Assembly: GCA_009823505.1 (NCBI GenBank)
Contig: VZQC01005070.1
Coordinates: forward strand, 2,352,942 to 2,416,941
Direction: 5' to 3'
From: Rhizomys pruinosus
Taxonomy: Eukaryota; Chordata; Mammalia; Rodentia; Spalacidae
Length of the DNA: 64,000 nt
How positions within the stretch are numbered: position 1 is the first letter of the stretch; every line of letters begins with the position of its first letter. A model generated the notes under the pieces. That model was not told the DNA's origin, did no database searches, and saw nothing but the letters and a program-made list of their open reading frames with translations. The position numbers and the translations under genes are program-made. Below are positions 42,300 to 53,289 of this stretch, piece after piece.

Positions 42300-44890
42300 A
42301 ACTTTTTGTTCAGTTGCTGCACACAGCGTACAATAAGAGTCCACCTAAACTCTCATGAAATAAGAGTTCTAGGCTCCCTCGGGATTCAAGTGACAACTCA
42401 GAAGAGAAAGGCTCCTCTAAAGCTGCATCTCAGCACAAAACTTGAAAATGGCTTATGAATAATCAAAAAAGAAACTTATTAAATCCTTGACTGCTAAGGT
42501 ACTTTGGTAGATAAAGTTGACATAAAATTTGGTTGGTTTTCCTTCTTTGTTTCAGGATTGATTTCATTTCCTCTGGCAAGAGAAAAATAAAGATGGAGAG
42601 GAAGTGAATGTGGAGCTGAATTTACTGTTCTCTTTCAAGGCAAGGAAAAACCCATGCCAAGGCAGGGATTAGGATTTGGGGATTGTAGCTCTCAGATTGT
42701 CAAAGGGATATTAACTCAAGAGAAGATTAAAGCTTTGGGAATTGACTAGCATGTGGATATAAAAAGATAAGCACAGTGTCTTGTGAACAAGCCTGAAAGC
42801 AGTAGCTTCTAGAGGTAGTGGCCACAAAAGCTCCTGGGGAACTGATTGACCAGTTTAAACGAATCATGGCTTGATCACTTTGAGATTGATGGGCTCTTGA
42901 CAAATTCCCCACAGGCCAGTAAACCTCAAGTTTTTCAGTTAAACAGGTGCTCATCCACACTGTTTCTTTCCTTTTCTTGCCTCCACTGACCAGTTTTCTG
43001 AGGTTATTTTGGTTTAGCCTGCCAGTATCCTGGCCACTTGGTATTTTATACTTTTAAGGCTCAAAATCAACTGCTTAAGTTCAAAGTCCTTTGGACATAT
43101 TTTTCATCATCCCCATGTTAATGTGACATCTATGAAAGTTTTAAAAGGCAGGATATATGTTACGGGAAAGAAAAAAATGTGTATTACACTTAGTGGGGGG
43201 AAATAAAGAGAAACATTGAAGATGTCATTCATTTGAAGAAGTTGTAGCTGGGTGTTTGGGCATTTACAAACAAGAAAGACAGAGGGTTGTGGACAACTGT
43301 GCTTGTTTTCCCTGGCCTGACAAGGTAGAGAATGGGGCTTCATATAATCTGAAGCTATGAGAGACTCTGAACTAAACATTCAAGGACAGAGGGACCCTGG
43401 GGGGGGGCACTTAAAGTATATTTAGATGCACAGTGCACTTGAACTACTAATGTTGGGTAAATGAGAGAGTAAAACAAATCACAGGATGCTTATCAGCTGG
43501 AAAGATTTGGAGAGGAAAAGACTTCCATTTGAAAGAACACTTTGGGCTTTTCCTTCCATGAGAAACATGTTTCATGTCATCCAGACACTAAGTAGATTTC
43601 TTTCACAAAAACTGTTACATTATCTGGGTAAACATGTCAATCAAAGACTACAACTAGCAATTTACAGCAACGATGCTGGATTTAACATCAAGAGAGCAAG
43701 ATTCCAGTGGGAAATGGTGTTTTTATTTACCTCTTTGTTACTAGAACATTTCTTTTAAAAAGGTTTTTATAGAAGCGCTTTGAAAAGAGAATATTTATGT
43801 GATAACCAAAACAAATCTTTAAAATTTTGAGGTCTTTTTTTTTTTTATTGGATTGCTTTCTTCTTCAATTTAAGAGGTATTTCCTTTAAAACACTGTTTA
43901 CAAAATTTTCAAATATATCTCAGAACAAACACTTTTTTTCTTATAATGAAGATTTAAGAGCATTGGCAACATGGGGTACTAGTCTACCTCAATGTTAAGG
44001 CTTAATTATTACTTATTAATTTTCTTATTTTCATGATTTTTTTCCTCAAACTTAATATTCTATTAAGGTAGCATCTGTTAGAGGAATTATCTTAGTTTTT
44101 AAAAGCAAATTTTAGCTGATTACCATGAATCTACATAATTAGAATTAGGTCTAATTATGTAGTGTAAATACATGTAATATATTTATAACATATAATGACA
44201 TAATTACGATTCACAATAATGTTGAAAAACTCTTCCTTAAAATTAGTAAGAAAAATATGCTACTGAACACCTCTACAATTTATTAGCAATTTTACAATGT
44301 ATGTCTCTCTCTGCCTTCTGAAGTAGGCCTTCATAAGAAAATATAATTAAAAACAAATATATTTTGAACTTACTATACCAAAATAACATTACTGAAATTT
44401 CAATGGACTTTAAAACTATAAATATTTTGCAAGGTGTTTCAGAATATAATGAAACTGTAATTCTGTAAGCATACATTTGGAATACACTCCAAGCCCATGA
44501 TGGAGAATCTGCATCATGAAGCTGAGACAGTGGAAAGCAGTTACCACCCTGTCATGTACTTACCAAAAGGAGAATGTAGCAAAGAAGGATGAAGATTTCG
44601 CATATATACTACCTGGAAATGCAATTTTAAACATTGGGCCACATGCATTGTATATGCTGTATTATGTATAACATTCATTTCAAACCTATCAACAAAATTA
44701 ATTATTCATTTCATTTCCCAAACTGAATGAGTCATCTAATTGATACACATCAGTCTGGTGACAGAAACAATTTTTTCTATAAAGGATTAGAGAACAAATA
44801 TTTTAGGCATAGGAGGTTGTATAGCCTCTGTCACAATGTTTCATATACACAGATACTGAACAAAGCATCCACAAACAATAAACAAATATC
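42300..44890. other. Unique-looking sequence, 2.6 kb
   Basis: No rodent SINE or LINE recognised. Open frames up to 90 residues (43107-43379 minus, 43486-43758 plus) lack recognisable domains. The second half is AT-rich. Confidence 0.45.
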
Positions 44891-44904
44891 ACTGTGTCCT
44901 TTTT

Positions 44905-45139
44905 TGAATTAAAAATATTAAATTTTTATTTATTATTTTTATGTGTATGAGTGTACTATCTGCATGTAGGTTGGTGCACCCGTGTCGTGCAATGCCGTAG
45001 AGGTCAGAAGAAGGCGTCCAATTCCCCTGGAACTGGAGTTAAAGACGGTTCTTAACCGCCATGTGGGTGCTGAGAATCGAACCCGGGTCCTCTGCAGAGC
45101 AGTCGGCGCTCTTAACCACTGCCCATCTCTCCAGCCCCC
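44905..45139 (-). mobile_element. B2/B3-family SINE without the duplication, minus strand
   Basis: TTTTTATGTGTATGAGTGTACTATCTGCATGTAGG, GCACCCGTGTCGTGCAATGCCG, a single CTGGAACTGGAGTTAAAGACGG unit, GAATCGAACCCGGGTCC and CCATCTCTCCAGCCCC. The TSD may be TGTGTCCTT / TGTGTTCTT. It carries the same distal segment as the duplication-type copies but only one 17-base unit. Confidence 0.92.
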
Positions 45140-45279
45140 ATGTGTTCTTAATAAAACTTTGTTAACAAACAATCAGTGCTGGGTTTCCCCCTGTGTAGCA
45201 CCATTTGTTGAGCCTTGAACTGTACCAGAATGTTCAGGAGTCTAGATCCAGGGACACACATCTGCCTTAATATTGCAGA

Positions 45280-45475
45280 GCATTCAGAAGATGGGACTCA
45301 GAGCTGGACTTCTGAGCTTGTATCATACGTTTCCCTCTGTCATCTTTGTGATGTCAGCTGGTTTGTTTCAGGTCTCTCATTTGTAAATGGTAATGCATAA
45401 CCCTTCCTGTCTCTTAAGGTAGACTTGTAAGGATAAAATGAAATAACGTACTTAAGGTAATTACTCTGTTGCAGA
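45280..45475 (+). repeat. MIR SINE, plus strand (tentative)
   Basis: GCATTCAGAAGATGGGACTCAGAGCTGGACTTCTGAGCTTG, TCAGGTCTCTCATTTGTAAATGGTAATG and TTGTAAGGATAAAATGAAATAACGTACTTAAGG fit MIR order and spacing. Confidence 0.55.
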
Positions 45476-45570
45476 GGGAACTAATTGTGTTTAGACATAG
45501 AACATGTACATGTAAACTATCCAGTATCAGATTTTGGTTGAACAATTTTATATATTAAAATTTGAGATCA

Positions 45571-45935
45571 CGAGCCAGTGAAATGGCTCAGTGCATTAAA
45601 GTGCTTGTTGCACAGGACGAAAGATATGAATTTGGCCTCTAGGACCCACATAAAGTTGGAAGGAGAGAACTCTTGAAAGTTATCTTCCTGGCCGGGCGTG
45701 GTGGTGCACGCCTTTAATCCTAGCACTTGGGAGGCAGAGACAGGCGGATCTCTGTGAGGTCAAGGCCAGCCTGGTCTACAGAGCGAGTTCCAGGACAGCT
45801 GGGGCTACAGGGAGACCCTGTCTCGAAAAAGACCAAAAAAATAAGAAAGTTATCTTCCACCATCCACATGTGCACCTATTCATCCACACTCTCATATATG
45901 CACACATCCTACATACAAAGAAAATAAAAATATTA
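45571..45935 (+). mobile_element. B3-type SINE split by a B1
   Basis: 45571-45688 (GAGCCAGTGAAATGGCTCAGTGC...GACCCACATAAAGTTGGAAGGAGAGAAC) and 45859-45935 (ACCATCCACATGTGCACC...AAAGAAAATAAAAATATTAAAAG) are the two halves of an old tRNA-derived B3-like element separated by the B1 at 45689-45844. Confidence 0.75.
45689..45844 (+). mobile_element. B1 SINE, near-consensus, with 14-base TSD
   Basis: GGCCGGGCGTGGTGGTGCACGCC through CGAGTTCCAGGACAGCTGGGGCTACAGGGAGACCCTGTCTCG and an A-rich tail. GAAAGTTATCTTCC at 45675-45688 and 45845-45858 is a perfect TSD within the B3. One of the youngest-looking B1 copies here. Confidence 0.97.
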
Positions 45936-46079
45936 AAAGAAAATCTATCAAACCAAACATACTTAGATTGGTAAATCATATTTCCATGTAGTAAATATCA
46001 CCACATCCTAATGAGCCTTGCATTTTACAGAAGGTATCAACTACATAAGCATGGCAAAAAGTGAATGCATTTTATTATT

Positions 46080-46148
46080 ATCGGTCCTGGGACTCAAACT
46101 CAGGCAGCATGCCAGACAAGCCTTCTACCATTGAGTGACAGCCCCTCA
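46080..46148 (-). mobile_element. ID-like SINE, minus strand
   Basis: TCGGTCCTGGGACTCAAACTCAGGCAGCATGCCAGACAAGCCTTCTACCATTGAGTGACAGCCCC matches antisense ID order. Confidence 0.65.
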
Positions 46149-46485
46149 AATACTACACGCCTACATAATATATTTTCATATATACAAAAATTCAAAGATA
46201 ATATATAGCAGATAAATGATTATGTCTTCATGCATATTAAGTCACTAAATGATTATTTGTTCATATATATAGCCAGCCCAGTCAATGAGCCTTCTTGCTA
46301 TTTTTATCCAGTATATTATTCAAAGACAAGAAAATAATCCAGTGTGAGAGAGTACACGTGCTATCATTTAAAGCAGATTTTTGAGGAATTGTTTGGGAAG
46401 GTGACTGAATAAAGCACATATATCACCTTTATAAAGGATTTGGGGAAAACTTTGCAGATCATTGAATTTTCTTTAAAGATTTTTG

Positions 46486-46521
<36 letters not shown>

Positions 46522-47600
46522 CCAGTAAATATACTTGCCTTTTAGGGATAGATCCTGTAATTCTGTATATTTCCTAATGTGCTTAATATTGTTTCTGTGC
46601 ACATCTTATTTGACAAATATAGTTTTAGTAAATTAATTTTGCTCTTACGTGGGCTAGATAGTCACAATTAATTCATCAAATCTTTCTTGAGATCATGCAA
46701 TCAATAATTCAGGTGATCTTATGAGGATAAATGAAAGAGCACCTTATAATTAGAAAATGGGAATCCTACCTGCTGCCTAGCTTTCCAAACTGTCACAAGA
46801 AACAACTGCATCGTCTTGGAAGAGTTAGTTATAATTAATTGATATAGGCTACGCAGGATGTATTTGAGCTTCTAACAACACTCCATGAACTGTGTACTAG
46901 AGGCTCACCAGAGTCTAGAATTTGAAGCTCAACTGTAGAAAAAAGGCTTAGCTTTTTTTTTTTTTACAGTGTGGATGAGTGAGTGCTGCACTATTTTAGC
47001 TCTCTGTGTATAAAGTGGCACTGTACGAAGTCTAAACAGGGATTCTCTGAGATGTCAGCATCTCAGCGTTCTCCTCCGTACTATGAGTGACTTGTCCCCA
47101 GGTTGGTGGACAGAGAAGGGGAGAGCTTGATTTGTGTCCTCAGGTTCAGAGTGACACTATGGGCCATTGTTATCTATGAGCAAAACTCCTTAGACACAAG
47201 AAAGTTGAGAGACGATGAGCTTTGTGTCTCTCCAGATCCCCTTCCTTATGTGCTGGATGGAGTTCTGGTGCCTTCCTCTTGCCCATTTTCCTCTACACAT
47301 TTGTCTCTCTCTCTATTTTCTTAGGGTGTCTTCTCCATCTAGCTTACATGTCTAGTCTTTCTAGAATCTCTTCTTCTGTCTAAAATAATCATGGTTGAAA
47401 TTCAGGTTTTCTTTGCCACAACTTAAATGTCTGTGACCCTCTAACCCTTTAATTTCTCACCCAGTTTCCCTCACTCCATTCACTCAGTCCTCCAAAGGCC
47501 TAACCTTGATCTCGGATGTTGTTTTCACCTGCACCATATCACGTGTTAAGTCAGATAGTCTAACTGTATTTTTGTAACATCCTCACATTTAAACAATGAG
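46149..47600. other. Mostly unique-looking sequence
   Basis: Apart from the AT palindrome at 46485-46522 and a T run at 46953, I recognise no element. CT-rich around 47280-47480. Confidence 0.45.
46485..46522. repeat. Perfect 38-base AT palindrome
   Basis: GTGAAT, then an alternating AT run, then ATTCAC. The sequence equals its own reverse complement across all 38 bases. It could extrude as a cruciform, and alternating AT of this kind is a slippage and breakage hotspot in mammalian DNA. Confidence 0.95.
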
Positions 47601-48230
47601 AAGTAGAAAAAGAATGTGTGAGTGAGTGTGTGTGTGTATGCTTTTGTGGAAGGTGACTGGAAATACACTTCTGAACATGGGCTCACTGGCTATTCAACAT
47701 TTACCCTTTGAAATGCCTCTTGTAGGAGACTCCTGGTGTTTAGGATGCTCACCTCCTCATCTAATGCAGATAGCACTTCCATACTGGCCAAGAGCCCTCA
47801 CCCTTGCTGCTCAGCGTACGTACGGGGCTACAGACGCAGAACCTGTTCTCAGTCCCGCGGGACCCAGGTTGGGATTCTCAATGGAAGCCCATCTGATTTT
47901 TCATGGAAGAGGTCATGGCAGACCAGGTGTCACTCCAAATAAAACGTGCGAGAGATGGACACAGAAGCAGCTCTCTAGTCCACACACCACTTTTCCAGAT
48001 GTGGGAGGATTTGATTGCATCCATAAGCAATTTGAGAGCACAGGAACGGTGAGGAGACACCAATTATCTGTCATCTATACATGGCTGCTTTTGTATTTGA
48101 TTCGTTGCCTCTTCTTAGCTGCTCTCTTTATCCACATGCCTACATTTACTAAGGAAATAGAAGCCACTATATGGGAGAGTATTAACATTATTATTTATCT
48201 TTCCTTCTTTCCTGCTGTTCCATAATGTCC
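47601..48230. other. Sequence with longest non-repeat open frame, not called as a gene
   Basis: A plus-strand frame runs 199 codons (47626-48225). It starts inside a GTGTGT-rich patch, shows no domain, signal peptide or family resemblance, and I see no supporting splice sites. The ending (WLLLYLIRCLFLAALFIHM) is hydrophobic, but that is common in T-rich DNA. Locally CpG-richer at 47810-47870. Confidence 0.3.
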
Positions 48231-49690
48231 TGCTACCGAGAGTAGTAGAGTGCACATATTTGGGAACAAAGTACTGTGATTAAATGGGTAATCATGGGAA
48301 GAGATAAGGCTATTATGAGGGATGTTTAACAGATAAGCAAGTCAAAGCCATGTGGACCTCATTGCCACAAAGCAAAGAGCCACATCCTGGCCTCAGGTTT
48401 GTAATATAACACTGTCGGACCCCCCCCCCCCTTCTTCAATATTCTCTGTGGCTGCTGCACTGAGACTTATAAGAATTGTGACAGAGAACAGAGTGCCCAT
48501 AGTGACTTAAAGATGTACACCTGATCATTTACAGGAAAAAACAAAACAAAACTGCCAATCCCTGTTACAAAATTTAAGCCAGAGTGCCTAAAGTCATTGC
48601 CTGCCCCATTCTCTATGATAGCTTTGCTGGCCTCCCTCGCTGAACCGCTTAACCTAGCAAGCATGGCCTGCATTGCAAAGAGCTGGGATTTGGTTGAGGA
48701 GTGAAAAGTTCTTTCAGGAGAAGCACAGGTAAGCAGCAACATCTGAGTAGCACCACATTTGATGATCAAAGTGCAGTCACTTCCCTTGTCTGTCTAAATT
48801 CTGTGGAATTAAGTAAGGTCTGGGAAAACACCACCCTAGCATGTGAGCCTTTACATGTCTGGTCTGACCTTCTCTCTGCTCTTCACACATCGTCTGAATG
48901 CCCAGAGCTGAAACAAAGCTCTCACCACAGGGACCTTCCTTTTAGGCTTAAATTAGGCTTCTATACCAAAAGCATTCATTCAAAATGCCTGTGCCAACTC
49001 ACCATGCAAAATCCCTGAATCTCTTACAGACAGGTTAGATCTTTTATTTCTCCAAACATCACTAAAAAGTATTTTACATAGTCTTACCTTGGACTGCACG
49101 GTCTCAAATATCACCTCACTTATCAGTCAAAGTTCAGTCAGAAAGATGCATCTGTAATACATGATATTGATAAAATGTGTCAGCAATACTTCTAATCTTT
49201 TTTCACTACCTAAGTAGTTGATACTATTACAGGCACTTCTGGCTTCTTTGTCTTGAAATATATTGGTACTGAGAAGGATCCAATGTGTGCTTTTCAGATG
49301 CAAGTTTTCTTGACAGAAAATAATTGCTAAATCCCAATTGGTTGCAAGCAGTAGACCAAGACAGAGATAAGCTCACCGCAGGTTCCCGCTTCTTGGCCTT
49401 TTATGGGTGCTAACCTTACAATAAATCTCCAGTCCTAGAAGGACACACAACTAATATAATTTAGCCACAGACAACTCTTATCCTTTTTTTGTGCCTGCTC
49501 AAAACTGAGACTCCTTGGAAGAATTTCTAAATGCAAATTTTAAATCTTTTGCACATCATTTACCTATCTATGAAAAGAATTGGTTACACAGAGAAAGAGC
49601 ACTGCATGTGTGCACACTTCAATTAACATTGCCACTGTTTGTTATATAATTTTTCAGGAGTCACTTTATTTTAAATGCACAGGGATAGAT
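48231..49690. other. Unique-looking sequence
   Basis: Contains a C12 run at about 48420-48431. No recognisable SINE or LINE. Open frames of about 100 residues at 48467-48769 (minus) and 48701-49018 (plus) overlap each other and have no recognised domain. Confidence 0.45.
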
Positions 49691-49705
49691 GAAATACAAA
49701 GATGG

Positions 49706-49963
49706 GGGGCTGGAGAGATGGCCTCGCGGTTAAGAGCGCCGACCGCTCTTACAGAGGACCCGGGTTCGATCCCCAGCACCCACATGGCGGCTGAGAACCG
49801 TCTGAAACTCCAATTCCAGGAGAACTCCAGTTCCAGGGGAATCCGAGACCCTCTTCTGACCTCCGCGGCTAGTGCACGACACGGGTGCACAAACTTGCAT
49901 GCAGGCAGTACATTCATACACATACAGAAATAAATAAAATTAATAAAAAAAAGAAAAAAAAAA
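49706..49963 (+). mobile_element. B2-family SINE (17-base-duplication type), best-preserved copy, 15-base TSD
   Basis: GGGCTGGAGAGATGGCCTCGCGGTTAAGAGC, B box GGGTTCGATCCCC, unit 1 at 49806-49822 (AACTCCAATTCCAGGAG), unit 2 at 49823-49839 (AACTCCAGTTCCAGGGG), GTGCACGACACGGGTGC and an A-rich tail. GAAATACAAAGATGG at 49691-49705 and 49964-49978 is a perfect TSD. Low divergence and a clean TSD suggest recent activity. Confidence 0.98.
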
Positions 49964-49978
49964 GAAATACAAAGATGG

Positions 49979-51302
49979 CGGTCAATTTGAACCTTGCGAA
50001 TTACTGTCTGCCAACAGGAGTCTAATTGACTTTCTGCCTCTGTTATATTTAGATGTGGCTACTAAATGCCTCCATATATTCAATGACCAATGAGAAAGGA
50101 AACAAGTCTCTTAGAAAATCCAGTTTCTTATACAGGCATGCTGTTGCAAACAGGAACAGGGATGTCCAGATACTACGTCCAGGTCTCCAACTTTGCCAGT
50201 GCTGCCAGATGCCATGCAGAAATTTTAAGACTGAGGCAAGTTCTTTCAACAGGATGTGGCTGACCACAGGGCTAGAAGACCTAATTAAGTGGTCTAAGAA
50301 TTTAGAATTCTAGTCTGCTGCAAGTTCTTCTGCAGTATTTAATGAATCTCTACATCTTGAACATCAGCTTTCCCAATGATATGTGCCATTCCCACCATCC
50401 CAAAGTCCCCATTGATCCATTACTTCAGTTAATGAGCCTACCAGAGACTCAAGTCCTGTGTGACACTCTGAGGTGACCCAGGTGTATGAGAGAGCTGTGC
50501 CCTCCAGGTGTCCAACAGAAATACCTAATTGCTAAGAATGTGGCCAATGAACCAGCAGTATCAGCTTCTTGTGATGATGAATCAGGGGTGAAGCTTCCCA
50601 ACTTACCAAGGCTTATGACTATTTCAGACAAACGATCTAGGAAAATGGAGGTCTTTTAAATATTAGTGTCTCCACATCCTCTGGGGGACACTTAAGAAAA
50701 GGTGCTAACCTGCATTCTTCGGGTGGGAGTAGCTGAGAGTTTCCAACTCATCCATGCACGACTGTTCTCAGGGTTCTTCAGGGGCTTAGGGAGACACCAG
50801 CCAGTTGGAGGGTAAAAGCTGCCACTGGGGCCTAAGGGCTGGTGGGGAAGGGGAAGATCCGGGTAGTCAATATTGAAATGAAAGATCTTGGATTTGAAAG
50901 AAATGCGCTTTGCATTGCTGGATTGAATGCTTTCTTCTGTGGGATTGAATGGAAAGAGCCAATGCATGTAATTGCTGCTCCAGCTCGCAGGGGTCACAGA
51001 GGAGAATCTCTAGTGTGGAATGAGGTCTTTTTCAGAGCTAATGCATATCAAATAATTTAGAGCATTTCCGTGTCTGATAAAAATGGATTTTTGACAGACC
51101 CAAGGCCATCTAAACCCTGGCCACTACTGAGTGGTAATAAGAGTGTTAAGATACCTGTTTATTGTGATTAAGCATCTGAGTCACTGAGCCCTTTACTAAA
51201 GTGAACTGATGCACACATTTGCGTGAATGGAGAGAGATAAAATGTGTATATCCTCACAAGGCCTATGAGCTGTCCTCAGAAATCTTACAGATAAATTGCA
51301 TA
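49979..51302. other. Unique-looking sequence
   Basis: 1.3 kb without recognised repeats. Slightly GC-richer than average. Several frames of 70-100 residues on both strands without domains. Confidence 0.45.
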
Positions 51303-51312
51303 GCAATTTTTA

Positions 51313-51545
51313 TACTTTAAAAAAATGTATTTATATTGTATGTGTATGCTCATTCTGCCTGCATGTACTATGTCCACCCATGTTGCACAGTGCCATGTTC
51401 ACGGGGACAGAAGAGAGCATCAGATCCCCTGGAACTGGAGTAACAGATGGCTGTTAGCTGCCATGTAGGCGCCAATTTGAACCTGGATCTTCTGCAAGAA
51501 CATCCAGTGCTCTTAACTGCTGAGCCATCTCTCAAGCCATGCACT
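51313..51545 (-). mobile_element. B2/B3-family SINE without the duplication, minus strand
   Basis: TGTATGTGTATGCTCATTCTGCCTGCATGTAC, CAGATCCCCTGGAACTGGAGTAACAG (single unit), GCTGCCATGTAGG and GCTGAGCCATCTCTCAAGCC. GCAATTTTTA at 51303-51312 and 51546-51555 is a likely TSD. Its 5' half is included in the following tandem duplication. Confidence 0.9.
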
Positions 51546-51881
51546 GCAATTTTTAAACCTGTGAACCAGGGAGAAAAAGTTAACATGGTGACCAAGCACA
51601 GCTTTACATAGCCAGGGCTGAGTGTCAGCTGTCCAGGTCTGTCCCTGTTCTCAGTTTTCTGAGCCAAGTTGCCATGTAGGCGCCAATTTGAACCTGGATC
51701 TTCTGCAAGAACATCCAGTGCTCTTAACTGCTGAGCCATCTCTCAAGCCATGCACTGCAATTTTTAAACCTGTGAACCAAGGAGAAAAAGTTAACATGGT
51801 GACCAAGCACAGCTTTACATAGCCAGGGCTGAGCGTCAGCTGTCCAGGTCTGTCCCTGTTCTCAGTTTTCTGAGCCAAGTT
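51460..51881. repeat. 211-base tandem duplication, two copies nearly identical
   Basis: 51460-51670 and 51671-51881 start GCCATGTAGGCGCC and end GAGCCAAGTT. By eye only two differences occur (CCAGGGAG/CCAAGGAG and GAGTGTC/GAGCGTC), about 99% identity. The unit contains 86 bases of the B2 plus unique flank, so it is a local segmental duplication rather than a transposition. Confidence 0.96.
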
Positions 51882-52390
51882 AACAAGGAAAAGGTTTTCA
51901 GGTAACCTAGATTGCTGTTCTTATAAGCGCTTGTTATAGCTGTAGTGAAATAAAAAGAAGTGCTGGGTAGGAGGAACACATTTTCACCCATAAAAATGAG
52001 TAAGAAAGGATTCATTTTAGGCCTGCCTGTTGGGTAGGACATAAAGAGAGCTGTCAGAAGCATAGTTCTGGAAATTTGCTAATTTCTAGGCCATTACAGA
52101 CAGAAGAGATTCTCAAACCAAATAAGATCTGGTTTAAGGTTGTTGCCTAGGTGACCCTGCATCTCAAGTAGTTGTTGATAAGAATCTCAGGCCTTTCACT
52201 CAGAAATTCCTTTTCAAAGAATTTATCCTGCAGAAATATACAGATGAGATGACACAGATGTGTATATAAAGGCATTTGCCACGGCTTTATTTCTAATAGT
52301 GAGTAATTGGAAACAATACAAATAAATGCTGATAAAATTACTCTATGCATAAATGATAACATATAGTCCATGGAATATTATACAGTCATT
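51882..52390. other. Unique-looking sequence
   Basis: No recognisable feature. Confidence 0.4.
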
Positions 52391-52393
52391 AAA

Positions 52394-52620
52394 AAGACCC
52401 AGGGACTCAAGAGATGGTTCACTAGTTAAGAACACTGGTTGCTCTTGCAGAGGACCCAGATTCAGTTCCCAGCACCCACACGGTGGCTAAAAATTACGTA
52501 TAACTCTAGTTTCAGGGGATCCAATGTTCCGTTCTGGCCTCTACAGGCCTTGCTTACACATGGTATACTTACATACCTGCAGGCAAAACACTCATAATAA
52601 AAATAAATAACTAAAATTGA
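52394..52620 (+). mobile_element. B2/B3-family SINE without the duplication, plus strand
   Basis: GACTCAAGAGATGGTTCACTAGTTAAGAACACTGG, GCAGAGGACCCAGATTCAGTTCCCAGCACCC, a single CTCTAGTTTCAGGGG unit and ATACCTGCAGGCAAAACACTCATAATAAAAATAAATAA. This tail is the ordinary rodent B3/B2 type, unlike the duplication-type copies. Confidence 0.88.
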
Positions 52621-52925
52621 GAGTTGTATCTAGATTATTGGCATGAAAGTTTGTGGACTTAGTAGGTTAAAAGGCAGTCTCAAAAGAGTTCATGCAAGTC
52701 ATAAGCATAAAAGTACTGGAAGGTGAATGGGAAGTTAAATTGCTAGGAGTACACAACAAAATATTGATGTTCCCTCTCAAGTAGCCATAAGGGCCTTCTA
52801 TAAGCCTATCTGTTTATTTTTTAATTTTTTAAATTATTAATATGAGAAACACTACTTTATAAAGGTCTTAACACATTATCACTCCTAGTCTATTGAGTCC
52901 CTTTCCTTTTCAATAATGTGTTTTG

Positions 52926-53107
52926 CCAGTGGAGAGATGGCTCAGAAGTTAAGAGCACTGGTTGCTCTTGTAGAAGCCCTGGGTTCTAATCCCAGCACCC
53001 ACATGATGGCCAAAAACCCTCTTTAACTCCAGTCTCAGGGCATCTGATTCCTTCTTCTGACCTTCATGGGTATTGAATGAAAAGGATGCACTTACACACG
53101 TGCAGGC

Positions 53108-53146
<39 letters not shown>

Positions 53147-53165
53147 AAATAAGAGATAAGTAAAT
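52926..53165 (+). mobile_element. B2/B3-family SINE with CA-expanded 3' region, plus strand
   Basis: CCAGTGGAGAGATGGCTCAGAAGTTAAGAGCACTGG, GGGTTCTAATCCCAGCACCC, a single CTCCAGTCTCAGGG unit, CTTCTTCTGACCTTCATGGG and CACGTGCAGGCAATAACAC. A CA run (53112-53144) sits where other copies have the AAAACACTCATAC tail. Confidence 0.9.
53112..53144. repeat. (CA)16 microsatellite in B2 tail
   Basis: Uninterrupted CA dinucleotides. Confidence 0.95.
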
Positions 53166-53230
53166 AACTAAAAATTAACAATTATTTTACAAATGAGCTC
53201 CTGGGGATCCAGGGATTGGCTTAAATTCAC

Positions 53231-53287
53231 AAGTCAGTCAGTCAGTCAGTCAGTCAGTCAGTCAGTCAGTCAGTCAGTCAGTCAGTA
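53231..53287. repeat. (GTCA)14 tetranucleotide microsatellite
   Basis: Perfect GTCA repeats ending in GTAAGCC. Likely highly polymorphic. Confidence 0.97.
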
Positions 53288-53289
53288 AG

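Noticed and set aside
47626..48225. 199-residue plus-strand open frame
   Set aside because: No domain, no family resemblance, starts in a GTGTGT patch, no splice context. Length is only mildly unusual in 64 kb.
49387..49410. CCGCTTCTTGGCCTTTTATGG, similar to the start of U2 snRNA
   Set aside because: Similarity stops after about 17 bases with mismatches. No branch-point region or Sm site follows, so it is chance or an unprovable scrap.
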